Origin: Vibrio cincinnatiensis
Lineage (GTDB): Bacteria > Pseudomonadota > Gammaproteobacteria > Enterobacterales > Vibrionaceae
Reading direction: 5' to 3'
Assembly: GCF_022113815.1 (NCBI RefSeq)
Contig: NZ_SGOM01000006.1
Coordinates: 124,001-188,000, forward strand
DNA length: 64,000 nucleotides
How positions within the stretch are numbered: the stretch's first letter is position 1; each line of letters opens with the position of its first letter. Position numbers and translations under genes: made by a program. The notes under the pieces were generated by a model, which saw only the letters and a list, made by a program, of their open reading frames with translations, did no database searches and was not told where the DNA came from. Of the stretch, positions 8,240-17,226 are shown one piece after another.

Positions 8240-8977
8240 TTATGATATTGGCTCTTCTGTGCTTTTTAATAAGTAATCCGTCATCCAAGCCGTCGCCAGT
8301 AAACATAACCAGACCACAAAAACAGAATTGGGGACATCTATAGCTGGAGAAATGACCACCACCATGAAAGCAATAGCAGGCAGTGTCCAACAAAGCAATT
8401 TTGCCCAATTAAATTGAGAAACTTTGGCTAAATCGTTTACCAGAGCGATTAACCCAGTCATACATAACGCTAATAAAACAGCAAAAGTAGCTTCAGCTAT
8501 CCACAATGGAATAAGTAAGGCCAATGCCCACCAGTTTCGATGTGAAGAGAGTTTCCAACTATTTGCAGCCCACCACATTGCCATTACAGAAAATAACTGA
8601 ATCAATGTGATACTGGGCATGCCGTCTAACTTACCTGCCGACTGTGTCACCATAATCCCGACCTGTAAAGTCAGTAAGATTAACCCGCTGACCACCATAA
8701 TTCCGAGATTACTGGAACGCGAAAAAGCCACCATCATAAGGGGAAACAAGACCCACATACTAACTGAGAGAGAGGCAGGCTGGTACGCAAGCGTCATACC
8801 ATAGATAGCCATCGCCACCAAGAGGACTATACCCGCAACCCCATTTCGAGGAAAAATCCACAACGCAGGAATAATTAGCGTAATAAACGGGAGTTCATTC
8901 GCACTAAGCCCGATAGTCTGGCCGCAGACCATCGCCAAAATCATTGTGATCATAAATTGAAAGATGGACAATACCAT
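8240..8977 (-). CDS. Hypothetical polytopic membrane protein
   Basis: 245 residues, almost entirely hydrophobic, with about eight predicted membrane segments and few charged residues between them. No family motif that I recognise. The segments are rich in Trp, Met and Ala. The gene is divergent from atl with about 46 bases between starts, so the two share a promoter region. It may be a small transporter or a membrane sensor part, but nothing in the sequence decides this. Confidence 0.65.
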   Translation of the reverse strand: MVLSIFQFMITMILAMVCGQTIGLSANELPFITLIIPALWIFPRNGVAGIVLLVAMAIYGMTLAYQPASLSVSMWVLFPLMMVAFSRSSNLGIMVVSGLILLTLQVGIMVTQSAGKLDGMPSITLIQLFSVMAMWWAANSWKLSSHRNWWALALLIPLWIAEATFAVLLALCMTGLIALVNDLAKVSQFNWAKLLCWTLPAIAFMVVVISPAIDVPNSVFVVWLCLLATAWMTDYLLKSTEEPIS

Positions 8978-9023
8978 ACCCGCTCCTTATACCTATCCGT
9001 GGTAACCATTGAACTAGGGCTTT

Positions 9024-9332
9024 ATGAGTATGGACCAGTTTTCACAACAAATCTTTGCGATCATTCACCAAATCCCCTTTGGACAAGTAGCAACCTACGG
9101 GCAAATTGCCAAAATGGCGGGTTATCCCGGATATGCTCGCCACGTCGGCAAGGTGCTTGCTCAACTCCCTGAACAGACTCGCTTACCTTGGTTTCGAGTC
9201 ATTAATAGCCGAGGGGAAATTTCATTAAGCGGTTCTGATAAAGAGCGCCAACGAACAAAGCTGATGGCTGAAGATATCGCAGTCAGTGCGGAAGGGAAAA
9301 TTCGGTTAAAACAGTACCAATGGCAGCCATAA
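9024..9332 (+). CDS. atl: Alkyltransferase-like protein (ATL)
   Basis: 102 residues, the DNA-binding half of the O6-alkylguanine-DNA alkyltransferase fold. The helix-turn-helix (GQVATYGQIAKMAGYPGYAR) is present. The active-site motif PCHR is PWFR here: Trp replaces the alkyl-accepting Cys, which defines ATL proteins. ATLs bind and flip O6-alkylguanine and flag it for nucleotide excision repair, but do not remove the alkyl group. Homologues are known from E. coli and Vibrio parahaemolyticus. Confidence 0.93.
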   Translation: MSMDQFSQQIFAIIHQIPFGQVATYGQIAKMAGYPGYARHVGKVLAQLPEQTRLPWFRVINSRGEISLSGSDKERQRTKLMAEDIAVSAEGKIRLKQYQWQP

Positions 9333-9345
9333 GGCTACCATTGGG
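9316..9345. terminator. Shared terminator of convergent atl and ybaY-like genes
   Basis: CCAATGGCAGCC / GGCTACCATTGG, a 12-bp stem with one mismatch and the loop ATAA. It overlaps the atl stop codon and sits just before the end of the converging gene. Confidence 0.6.
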
Positions 9346-9353
9346 ATAAAGAA

Positions 9354-9782
9354 TTAATGGCGGACGCCAACGAGGTTTAAATCGACTTGAGTGGTATGAG
9401 CCGTATCAGTAATCACGCCATAGTACATGTCAGTGATAAACAGTAGTTGTCCATCCATCTCAATGCGAGCGCTCACACTATAGCGGTTTTGATCGATAAT
9501 TTTTGAAGCATCATAAGCCAACTCAAAATTAAAAGGAACTTGCTTACCTTGTGTTTCGATACGCTGTGTCGCAATTACTTTTGCTGGAGCATCCGCTAAT
9601 GACACATCTTGTAACGAAATGGTCACCACCGCTTGCTCAGGCAGAGCAATACGCTCACGATAAGCCACCGTTCCGGTGATAGATGCTAAGGTATTTTCTG
9701 TGTTTTGATGGCTACCATACTGACATCCAGCTAAAACAGCGCCAAGTACAAGTGATGTCACCAATAGTACGATTTTTTTCAT
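9354..9782 (-). CDS. YbaY-family lipoprotein
   Basis: From ATG 9782 (AAGAGA 6 bases upstream) the protein has 142 residues. It has a lipoprotein signal with lipobox LAGC, then a single YbaY-type domain (ITGTVAYRERIALPEQAVVTI, VPFNFELAYD and RYSVSARIEMDGQLLF). The frame is open back to 9836, but that start would put 18 residues before the signal. YbaY-like domains are beta-sandwich modules of poorly known role in the envelope. The tail toward the end (YYGVITD) fits the family. Confidence 0.82.
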   Translation of the reverse strand: MKKIVLLVTSLVLGAVLAGCQYGSHQNTENTLASITGTVAYRERIALPEQAVVTISLQDVSLADAPAKVIATQRIETQGKQVPFNFELAYDASKIIDQNRYSVSARIEMDGQLLFITDMYYGVITDTAHTTQVDLNLVGVRH

Positions 9783-9955
9783 TATCATTCTCTTAATAGA
9801 AACAGGAAGTGTGAGTAAGTATAAATGCCGTTTCATACTGTGTCATGGCTAAGATTCAATCTTGACAACTATTTGACCTATTTCACAAAATAGTTGCTAA
9901 TAAATCCGTTAATCAATAACGTAAGCTTGCAAAAAGACAGCACCAGGTGAGGTTC

Positions 9956-10813
9956 ATGAGTAAACCATTAAGCGAATTATTACGCCTACTTCAACTAGAA
10001 AAACTCGAAAAAGGCTTATACCGAGGGGAAAGTGAAAACCTTGGCCTACCACAAGTTTACGGTGGGCAAGTCATTGGGCAAGCATTGTCTGCGGCCCGTT
10101 ACAGCGTTGACTCTGATCGTACCGTTCATTCCTTTCACAGCTATTTTCTCTACCCGGGCGATCCTGAGAAACCCATTATTTATGATGTGGAAAACCTACG
10201 CGATGGACGAAGCTTTAGCACTCGACGCGTAAAAGCGATCCAAAATGGTCGCCCTATCTTTTATCTTACTGCATCCTACCACGTGGATGCTTCCGGCTTT
10301 GAGCACCAAAAAGCGATGCCTGATGTTCCGGGGCCAGAAAACTTTGCATCAGAATCTGAATTAGCCGCGCAAATCGCTCACTTACTTCCTGAGCCTATGC
10401 GTAAAATCTTCTGTGGAGAGAAACCCATTGAGATTCGCCCAGTCACAGTGATTAACCCACTTAAACCACAAAAAGAAGAGCCGAAACAGTACTTATGGAT
10501 TCGTGCAAACGGTGAAGTGCCAAATGAACAATTAATTCATCAATACTTGCTCGGCTATGCCTCAGATTGGGGGTTTTTAGTGACCGCTTTACACCCTCAT
10601 GAAGTTTCGTTGATGACACCCAAATTCCAAGTAGCGACGATTGACCACTCTATCTGGTTCCATCGCCCATTTAAGATGGACGAATGGTTGTTGTATGCTA
10701 TTGAAAGCCCAACAGCCAGCGGTACTCGTGGTTTAGTGCGAGGTGAAATCTATAATCAGCAAGGTGATTTAGTCGCGACCGCCGTTCAAGAAGGGGTGAT
10801 GCGCTTTAAATAA
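9956..10813 (+). CDS. tesB: Acyl-CoA thioesterase II
   Basis: 285 residues from ATG 9956, with GGTGAGG 3-9 bases upstream. An upstream in-frame GTG at 9947 is less likely. Two hotdog domains: the first has [20 protein letters not shown] and [12 protein letters not shown], the second has [12 protein letters not shown] with the catalytic Asp of the TesB type and FHRPF. It hydrolyses medium- to long-chain acyl-CoAs in the cytoplasm. It converges on the Lrp-family gene with only 10 bases between stops. Confidence 0.94.
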   Translation: MSKPLSELLRLLQLEKLEKGLYRGESENLGLPQVYGGQVIGQALSAARYSVDSDRTVHSFHSYFLYPGDPEKPIIYDVENLRDGRSFSTRRVKAIQNGRPIFYLTASYHVDASGFEHQKAMPDVPGPENFASESELAAQIAHLLPEPMRKIFCGEKPIEIRPVTVINPLKPQKEEPKQYLWIRANGEVPNEQLIHQYLLGYASDWGFLVTALHPHEVSLMTPKFQVATIDHSIWFHRPFKMDEWLLYAIESPTASGTRGLVRGEIYNQQGDLVATAVQEGVMRFK

Positions 10814-10823
10814 TAAAATCGAC

Positions 10824-11282
10824 TCATAGCGGTAAAGCCGTGGTGTATTTCAAAGACTCCATCGCAAACGTTGACGTCACATTATTTAAACCATCCACCC
10901 GATTAACGAGTTTTTTATAAAACTGGTCAAAGTGTTTCATATCTTTGGCCAGAACTTTCATCATATAATCGTATTCTCCAGCCATTCGATAAAACTCCAT
11001 CACTTCCGGGTATTCATCCACAGTCGCAACAAAGCGCTGATACCATTCATGGGAGTGATCATTCGTTTTTACCATCACAAAAGCAATGAATGACAGACCT
11101 AGTCGTTCAGGATTAAGTAGAGCCACCCGTTGCTGAATAACTCCAGATTCTTCTAGTTTTTTCAAACGTTTCCAGCAAGGCGTTGTGGTCAAGTTAACCG
11201 CTTCCGCTAATTCATTCAGCGATAATGTGCTGTCTTTTTGTAACATGGATAGTAATTGTCGGTCGATCTTATCTAATTGCAC
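10824..11282 (-). CDS. Lrp/AsnC-family transcriptional regulator
   Basis: 152 residues with the N-terminal winged helix of the family ([39 protein letters not shown]) and a C-terminal RAM domain that binds amino acids ([14 protein letters not shown]). The sequence is close in style to E. coli DecR (YbaO), which responds to cysteine. A perfect Lrp-type box lies 16 bases before its start codon. The divergent neighbour is a cysteine-synthase-fold enzyme. Together this suggests control of cysteine breakdown. That assignment is inference. Confidence 0.9.
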   Translation of the reverse strand: MQLDKIDRQLLSMLQKDSTLSLNELAEAVNLTTTPCWKRLKKLEESGVIQQRVALLNPERLGLSFIAFVMVKTNDHSHEWYQRFVATVDEYPEVMEFYRMAGEYDYMMKVLAKDMKHFDQFYKKLVNRVDGLNNVTSTFAMESLKYTTALPL

Positions 11283-11297
11283 AAAACCCCACTTATA

Positions 11298-11312
11298 TAG
11301 AAAATTTTTCTA
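11298..11312. promoter_or_regulatory. Perfect Lrp-type binding box
   Basis: TAGAAAATTTTTCTA matches the published E. coli Lrp consensus YAGHAWATTWTDCTR at all 15 positions. It has TAGAAA/TTTCTA arms. It sits between the divergent Lrp-family gene and the PLP enzyme gene. Confidence 0.6.
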
Positions 11313-11442
11313 CAAAATTAGCAAAACAAAGGCAATTTAGCCAAGCTTTTCTCCTAAACATGAGGTTCAATTATTCTTATGCCTTATTCATCATTTATAG
11401 GCGATTGAGAGTTCACCCTCGTTCAGATAATAGGAAGAAACC

Positions 11443-12510
11443 ATGTGTACCGACCATCAATGGATTAACAGTGCGATTCGTAAAATAGAAGCCGATTTTC
11501 AACGCTCTGCAGATACGCATTTAATCAAACTCGACCTCCCTTGTGTTTCAGGTATCGATCTCTATCTTAAAGATGAGAGTACTCACCCAACCGGCTCTCT
11601 CAAACATCGTTTGGCTCGTTCACTCTTTCTTTACGCTATTTGTAATGGTTGGGTTGGCCCCAATACTCCGATTATTGAATCCTCATCGGGCAGTACGGCT
11701 GTGTCTGAAGCGTATTTCGCTCGTTTACTTGGCTTACCGTTTATTGCGGTCATGCCCAAATGCACCGCTCGTAAGAAAATCGAACAGATCGAATTTTATG
11801 GCGGGAAAGCCCATTTGGTTGAAAGAACGGATCAGATCTATGCAGAATCGTATCGTCTTGCTCAAGAATTAAATGGCCATTATATGGATCAATTTACTTA
11901 TGCAGAACGAGCTACCGATTGGCGTGGCAACAGTAATATTGCCGACAGCATCTTTAAACAAATGCTGAAGGAAGAACACCCCATCCCAACTTGGATCGTC
12001 ATGAGCCCGGGAACAGGAGGAACCTCTGCAACGATCGGCCGATTTATTCGCTATCAGCAACACAACACCAAACTGTGTGTGGTGGACCCAGAGAATTCGG
12101 TTTTCTTTGATTATTACCAAACACGTAACCATGCACTCACCTTAACATGTGGTAGCAAGATTGAAGGCATTGGTCGCCCACGTGTCGAACCGAGTTTTAT
12201 TCCAAATGTGATTGATGAAATGCGAGTGATCCCAGATGCGGCGAGTATTGCAACCATTCATTGGTTAGAACGTATCTTAGGAAGAAAGGCGGGGGCTTCC
12301 ACCGGAACTAACCTGTATGGTGCGTTACAGTTAGCCAGTGAAATGAAACAGAAGGGAGAACGTGGTTCTATTGTCACTTTACTTTGTGATAGCGGCGAAC
12401 GTTACCTAGACACTTACTACGATCCAGAATGGCTAGCCACCAATATTACGGATTTATCCCCTTATTTTGCCAAGCTAGAAACATTTCAATCGTGCGGTGT
12501 TCTCGACTAA
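11443..12510 (+). CDS. PLP enzyme of cysteine synthase fold, possible cysteine desulfhydrase (Cds1-like)
   Basis: 355 residues of fold type II. The PLP lysine is in TGSLKHRLA, the phosphate loop is SPGTGGTSA, and an ESSSGSTA segment corresponds to the Asn-loop of cysteine synthases. The protein is longer than CysK and resembles Cds1-type enzymes, which release sulfide from cysteine. The neighbouring Lrp-family regulator and the box between the genes support a cysteine-degradation role. A cysteine or cystathionine synthase role is the main alternative. Confidence 0.8.
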   Translation: MCTDHQWINSAIRKIEADFQRSADTHLIKLDLPCVSGIDLYLKDESTHPTGSLKHRLARSLFLYAICNGWVGPNTPIIESSSGSTAVSEAYFARLLGLPFIAVMPKCTARKKIEQIEFYGGKAHLVERTDQIYAESYRLAQELNGHYMDQFTYAERATDWRGNSNIADSIFKQMLKEEHPIPTWIVMSPGTGGTSATIGRFIRYQQHNTKLCVVDPENSVFFDYYQTRNHALTLTCGSKIEGIGRPRVEPSFIPNVIDEMRVIPDAASIATIHWLERILGRKAGASTGTNLYGALQLASEMKQKGERGSIVTLLCDSGERYLDTYYDPEWLATNITDLSPYFAKLETFQSCGVLD

Positions 12511-12661
12511 TCTGCTCGTCTCTACCAAATGGTTAGAGCGGTATGACGCCTCTCTGACCATTCATATCAAAAATATGACGCACATTTGACCCTCCTGACA
12601 TAAATCTGCTCAATAATAAAAGCATCACCAACCACTTCAGTTTGGACAAGGGAAGAACACC

Positions 12662-13147
12662 ATGAAAAAGACATTTTTCGCGTTTAGCGCACTGACATTA
12701 ATTTTAGCAGGCTGCGATAATGCAGAGCAAACAACAGCCTCGGTTGAACCATCGGCGGTCCCGTCTCAAACAGCCTCCAATACAGAAACCATCATTAATG
12801 AAACCTTTACGTCAGAACATACCGCATATAACAGCCTAGACTGGCAAGGTACTTATCAAGGTGTCCTTCCTTGTGCTGATTGCGCTGGAATAGAATATAC
12901 CCTAACGCTTAATGACGATCTAACCTACACACTAACCCAAGTGTATCAAGGTAAAGAAGATGCCAAAGCGTTAACAAGTGAAGGGAAATTTCACTGGGAG
13001 AAAAATGGCAGTGTGATCACGTTAGAAGATAAATCTGACACGCCTAATCAATATTTTGTGGGGGAGAATATCCTGATGAAGCTGGATATTAACGGTGAAA
13101 AAATCACTGGTGATTTAGCATCACTGTATAACCTTAAAAAACAATAG
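12662..13147 (+). CDS. NlpE-like outer membrane lipoprotein
   Basis: 161 residues: signal peptide with lipobox LAGC (mature Cys at ~18), a Ser/Thr-rich linker, then one NlpE N-terminal domain with the CxxC motif in GVLPCADCAGIEYTL. E. coli NlpE has a second domain that is missing here. NlpE-type proteins bind copper or signal surface contact and defective lipoprotein sorting to Cpx. The lipobox Cys and CxxC are intact. The gene stands alone with a strong terminator after it. Confidence 0.88.
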   Translation: MKKTFFAFSALTLILAGCDNAEQTTASVEPSAVPSQTASNTETIINETFTSEHTAYNSLDWQGTYQGVLPCADCAGIEYTLTLNDDLTYTLTQVYQGKEDAKALTSEGKFHWEKNGSVITLEDKSDTPNQYFVGENILMKLDINGEKITGDLASLYNLKKQ

Positions 13148-13162
13148 CCCCCCACCTAGAAC

Positions 13163-13197
13163 ACAAAGCCCCAAGCTTGCTGAACTTGGGGCTTTGT
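13163..13197. terminator. Strong bidirectional terminator
   Basis: ACAAAGCCCCAAG / CTTGGGGCTTTGT, a perfect 13-bp stem with a 9-base loop, between the convergent NlpE-like and DUF1244 genes. Confidence 0.85.
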
Positions 13198-13202
13198 ATA
13201 AG

Positions 13203-13526
13203 CTACAATGTTTTATTCTGTCGCGCTTCAAAAGCCGCTAATTGCTCTGGTGTGGCCGGCAATTGATGGTTTGTTTTCCACTCGTCATAGGTCATGCCAT
13301 AAACACGTTCACGAGCATCATCCAGATTAAGCTCAACCCCAATATTTTCGGCTTCCGCTTGATACCATTTGCAAAAGCAGTTGCGACAAAACCCTGCCAA
13401 GATCATCAGATCAATATTTTGCACATCTTTATTATCGTCTAAATGCGCTAATAAGCGACGAAAGACCGCCGCATCAATTTTATCTTGCTGCTCTTGAGTC
13501 AAATTTGGGTGACTAAATTCTGGCAT
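13203..13526 (-). CDS. DUF1244 protein
   Basis: 107 residues, matching the DUF1244 pattern: an N-terminal helical part (AAVFRRLLAHLDDN), the conserved cysteine pair in GFCRNCFCKWY, and RVYGMTYDEWK. It is a small soluble cytoplasmic protein of unknown function found in many proteobacteria. The Cys-rich FCRNCFC motif suggests metal binding, which is inference. Transcribed alone, with a terminator shared with the converging gene. Confidence 0.88.
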   Translation of the reverse strand: MPEFSHPNLTQEQQDKIDAAVFRRLLAHLDDNKDVQNIDLMILAGFCRNCFCKWYQAEAENIGVELNLDDARERVYGMTYDEWKTNHQLPATPEQLAAFEARQNKTL

Positions 13527-13585
13527 GAGACTTTCCTTTCTTATTCATCATTATTTTATAGCTAATATTAAGCACGGATCACAAA

Positions 13586-13616
13586 ATAGCAAAACGCCCA
13601 AGACCAGCTTGGGCGT
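13586..13616 (-). terminator. Terminator of the Tim44-like gene
   Basis: ACGCCCAAG / CTTGGGCGT stem with a 5-base loop. On the minus strand it is followed by TTTTGCTATTTTG. Confidence 0.75.
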
Positions 13617-13638
13617 AAGACACAATTAAAGCGACGAG

Positions 13639-14499
13639 CTAGCCTTGAATACCAACGATGAGCCATGGTGCATTTGGCACACTCAGATCTCGCTCTAAGT
13701 GCCAAATATCTTCGATGTCTTCTTCAATTTGTTCCCCGGCATCACGGTAACGACCACTAAACTGCAAACTTAATTGAGCTTTGTTTGCATCATAATCAGC
13801 GCGAACGATTTCCGCGTCAACATACATCACATCAGTTTGAGGTTCATTATCCAGTTTTGCTCGCTCCGCTTTTAAGTCATCAAATAAACTCGCAGAGACA
13901 TATTCTTGAATGGTTTCAAGCTGATTATGATTCCATGCCCCTTGCAAAATACGATAGTGCTCACGAGCGCCATTAATAAACGCTACTTTATCAAAACCCG
14001 GTGGATAGTTATGAGGAACATCACTGTGCATTTGTGATCCAAACCCTCCCGTGTTATGTGCCTGCTCAAAATTGTGAACATTCGGCTGACGATTCATACC
14101 ACTGTAAGCAGGCTGCTGTTGATGCTGATTCATTGAGCCTTGCTTAGCGCCAAGCAAACCACGCATTAATTTGAAAATAACAAAAGCGATAAAACCGATG
14201 ATCAAAATATCCATAAACTGGATACCTTCAAAAGCGCCCCCAAAGAAAGCCGCCAGTAACCCACCAGCTAAAAGGCCACCAAGCATCCCGCCCATGAAAC
14301 CTTTTCTATTCGGCGTTGCTGCCGCTGTTTTCGTCGTATCTTGTTGCTTTAATGTGTTGGTGTTTTGATTTTTCTGCGCAGGCGCAGTTTTAAAGCTTTT
14401 ACCAAATGATTTACCACCGCCAAATTTTTTCGCGTCAGCGGACGGCACAACCATCACCGATATCATCAGTAAAGCCATAAAAGAGAATAGACGTTTCAT
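13639..14499 (-). CDS. Tim44-like domain protein, membrane anchored
   Basis: From ATG 14499 (AAGGA upstream) the protein has 286 residues. It begins with a signal peptide (MKRLFSFMALLMISVMVVPSADA), then a low-complexity Gly/Lys/Thr/Gln-rich part, a hydrophobic segment at ~95-125 (MGGMLGGLLAGGLLAAFFGG and FMDILIIGFIAFVIF) and a C-terminal Tim44-like domain (INGAREHYRILQGAWN; MYVDAEIVRADYD; WHLERDL). The frame is open back to 14556 but the earlier start lacks a ribosome site. Relatives are inner-membrane proteins of unknown function in proteobacteria. Confidence 0.85.
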   Translation of the reverse strand: MKRLFSFMALLMISVMVVPSADAKKFGGGKSFGKSFKTAPAQKNQNTNTLKQQDTTKTAAATPNRKGFMGGMLGGLLAGGLLAAFFGGAFEGIQFMDILIIGFIAFVIFKLMRGLLGAKQGSMNQHQQQPAYSGMNRQPNVHNFEQAHNTGGFGSQMHSDVPHNYPPGFDKVAFINGAREHYRILQGAWNHNQLETIQEYVSASLFDDLKAERAKLDNEPQTDVMYVDAEIVRADYDANKAQLSLQFSGRYRDAGEQIEEDIEDIWHLERDLSVPNAPWLIVGIQG

Positions 14500-14658
14500 A
14501 TTTATCCTTAGAGCACGAGTCATCGCCAGAAAGGCTTTGTTATACGCTGTCATCATATCCGCTTCATTTATCCAAGCAAACCATTTGGCTTTATTGACAT
14601 GTATCAGAATATTGCAGCCTGATTCAGTTGACGCTCTATAAGGGGGTGTTTAGAATAT

Positions 14659-14671
14659 TGAACATTGTTCA
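14659..14671. promoter_or_regulatory. Candidate TetR operator
   Basis: TGAACA-T-TGTTCA, a perfect inverted repeat 32 bases before the TetR-family start and in the divergent region with the Tim44-like gene. A TetR operator is inferred from position and symmetry. Confidence 0.45.
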
Positions 14672-14702
14672 TTTTTTATTATGCGAATATTAGCAGTCAA
14701 CT

Positions 14703-15293
14703 ATGGCCCGAAGAAACGATCATACTCGAGAAGAACTGGTCTCTCTAACGCTGAAAGCAGCAAAAGAGTTTTTAGGTAAACATTCTTACCACGAACTGAG
14801 TTTACGTAAAATAGCAACCATGATCGGCTATGTTCCTAGTACACTCGTCAACATATTCGGCAACTATAATTTACTGCTACTGCATGTGGTAGCACAAACC
14901 CTCGATGAATTAGCTTACGAAGCGAAATTGGTGGTGAATCAGTGTAGTGAGCCACAAAAAGCTCTGCATCAGCTAGCCATTTGTTACCATGATTTTGCAC
15001 AGAAGAATCCTTATCGCTGGCAACTGATTTTTGAACACAATATGAATGGGGAAACCTTGCCTGAATGGCAATCAGAACGTATTGATCATATGACCAGCAT
15101 GTTGGAAGAACTATTACACGTGATTGCTCCCCATAGAACCCACAGCGAAGTACTGCGTACCAGTCGAGTTCTCTGGGCAGGAGTACACGGGATCACTTTA
15201 CTGAGTGTTGATGATAAATTTTTTGCCAAAGAACCGATCGATGGTAAAGCGCTGATCGAAGATCTCATTACTCAATATTTGTCGAATTGGTAA
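14703..15293 (+). CDS. TetR/AcrR-family regulator
   Basis: 196 residues with an N-terminal helix-turn-helix (KEFLGKHSYHELSLRKIATM; IGYVPSTLVNIFGNYNLLL) and a variable helical ligand domain. The downstream gene, 16 bases later, is the LplT-PlsC-like fusion, so it probably controls that membrane lipid gene and itself. The ligand is unknown, but an acyl or lysolipid signal would fit the neighbour. Confidence 0.88.
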   Translation: MARRNDHTREELVSLTLKAAKEFLGKHSYHELSLRKIATMIGYVPSTLVNIFGNYNLLLLHVVAQTLDELAYEAKLVVNQCSEPQKALHQLAICYHDFAQKNPYRWQLIFEHNMNGETLPEWQSERIDHMTSMLEELLHVIAPHRTHSEVLRTSRVLWAGVHGITLLSVDDKFFAKEPIDGKALIEDLITQYLSNW

Positions 15294-15308
15294 TATTAAG
15301 GAACGGTA

Positions 15309-17180
15309 ATGCCGCATTCTCAGTCATCGTTGTTGACTCAGCAGCGTTTTCTTCCCTATTTTATTACCCAATTTTTTGGGGCCTTCAACGATAATATCTT
15401 TAAAAACGTATTACTGTTGCTCGTTGCTTTTGCCAGTGCTGATACACTCGCCATTTCCAGCCATCTTTTTATCAATCTCGCTGCGGGGCTCTTTGTGCTC
15501 CCCTTTTTCTTATTTTCAGCATCAGCAGGAGTGTTAGCCGATAAATTTGAAAAAGCATGGTTCATTCGTCGTGTTAAGCTATTTGAAATCGGCATAATGG
15601 GGATCGGAGCCGTGGGATTTATGACCGAAAACTACACGTTATTGCTGCTCATGTTATTTTTGATGGGGACGCAATCGGCATTTTTTGGCCCCGTTAAATA
15701 TGCCTTACTCCCTCAACAGCTCAAAACCAATGAACTCGTCGCAGGCAATGCTCTGGTTGAAACCGGAACATTTTTAGCGATTTTGCTAGGTACACTCGGG
15801 GCTGGAGTGATCGCTTCCTCTGAAAATGCCCCCATGATTGCAGCAAGCTCGGTAATGCTGTTTGCTCTACTTGGTTACCTCTCAAGTCGTTTTATTCCCA
15901 CCGCTCCGGCGAGCAACCCTAAGCTCATTTTTAAATGGCAACCTATACAACAAACTCGACAAACAATCGCTATTGCCAAAAGTGATCGCACCATTTTTCA
16001 AGCTATGATGGCAATCAGTTGGTTCTGGTTTTTAGGTGCCACATACCTCACCCAATTTCCCAACTTTACTAAGTTATTTTTAAATGGTGGGGAAAGTGCA
16101 GTATCATTTTTGCTCGCCCTATTTTCCGTAGGAATCGCCGTCGGCTCACTAGCCTGTGATAAATTGTCTAACCATCGAATTGAAATCGGCCTTGTCCCGT
16201 TAGGTAGCTTTGGAATCAGCCTTTTCGGGTATTTCATGGCCAGTAGCATTCCCGTATCCTTGCCTCAATTTACCCAATTTACCGATTTTATTAACCATTC
16301 ATCACTTTGGCCTCTATTTGCTTACTTATTACTGCTCGGGATATCAGGGGGAATTTTTATCGTACCACTGTATGCCTTAATGCAGCAGCGGGCTAAAACC
16401 ACTGAACGTGCACAAGTGATTGCTGCACTAAATATTTACAATGCGCTATTTATGGTTGGCAGCGCTCTGCTGGGGATTGTCTGCTTAACCCTGCTCTCCC
16501 TTACCATCCCACAGCTCTTTATCTTACTGGCGTTGCTGAATTTTTTAGTGGCAACCTACTTATTTTTACAAGTTCCGATTTTCGTTGTTCGCCTACTCGT
16601 TTGGGCATTAACACATACGATTTATCGTGTAAAACACAAACAGCTTCACCACCTACCAGAACAAGGGGGAGCCTTAATTGTTTGCAACCACGTCAGCTAT
16701 ATGGATGCATTGCTACTCAGCGCAGTTTGCCCAAGGCTAATTCGCTTTGTAATGGAAGAGGATTATGCCAATGTGCCTATTTTAAGACGCTTTTTACGCA
16801 GAGCTGGGGTTATTCCCATCTGTGCCAATAAACGCAGCTCGATTCGCCGTGCTTTTGCCGATGTTGAACAAGCGCTGCAAGAAGGACACTTGGTGTGTAT
16901 TTTCCCTGAAGGGCGCTTAACCGCAGATGGTGAAATGAACCCCTTTATGCGGGGAATTGATGTGATATTAAAACGTAGCCCCGTCCCTGTTATTCCTATA
17001 GCGATCAAAGGGTTGTGGGGAAGTTTCTTTAGCCGCTATAAAGGTCGAGCCTGCACAGGGTTACCACGTAAATTATGGTCTAGAATTGAAATTGAAGCCG
17101 GAGAAGCCGTACCGAGTGGCCAAGCATCAACCAAATTGATGCAGCAACGAGTCGCTCAGTTACGTGGTGATTGGAAATAG
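15309..17180 (+). CDS. Fusion of LplT-like MFS transporter and PlsC-type acyltransferase
   Basis: 623 residues. Positions ~1-420 form a 12-segment MFS transporter like LplT, the lysophospholipid flippase (QFFGAFNDNIFKNVLLLLV at the N-terminus). Positions ~425-623 form a glycerolipid acyltransferase with HX4D in NHVSYMD and a FPEGRLT motif. In E. coli the functions are split: LplT imports lysophospholipids and Aas (PlsC plus ligase) reacylates them. Here transporter and acyltransferase are one protein and no acyl-ACP/CoA ligase domain follows, so acyl chains would have to come from another donor. The preceding TetR gene is 16 bases away. Confidence 0.88.
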   Translation: MPHSQSSLLTQQRFLPYFITQFFGAFNDNIFKNVLLLLVAFASADTLAISSHLFINLAAGLFVLPFFLFSASAGVLADKFEKAWFIRRVKLFEIGIMGIGAVGFMTENYTLLLLMLFLMGTQSAFFGPVKYALLPQQLKTNELVAGNALVETGTFLAILLGTLGAGVIASSENAPMIAASSVMLFALLGYLSSRFIPTAPASNPKLIFKWQPIQQTRQTIAIAKSDRTIFQAMMAISWFWFLGATYLTQFPNFTKLFLNGGESAVSFLLALFSVGIAVGSLACDKLSNHRIEIGLVPLGSFGISLFGYFMASSIPVSLPQFTQFTDFINHSSLWPLFAYLLLLGISGGIFIVPLYALMQQRAKTTERAQVIAALNIYNALFMVGSALLGIVCLTLLSLTIPQLFILLALLNFLVATYLFLQVPIFVVRLLVWALTHTIYRVKHKQLHHLPEQGGALIVCNHVSYMDALLLSAVCPRLIRFVMEEDYANVPILRRFLRRAGVIPICANKRSSIRRAFADVEQALQEGHLVCIFPEGRLTADGEMNPFMRGIDVILKRSPVPVIPIAIKGLWGSFFSRYKGRACTGLPRKLWSRIEIEAGEAVPSGQASTKLMQQRVAQLRGDWK

Positions 17181-17226
17181 CCAATGATACGGATTTATTT
17201 ATCGCACGCTCCCTGTGCATATTGCT

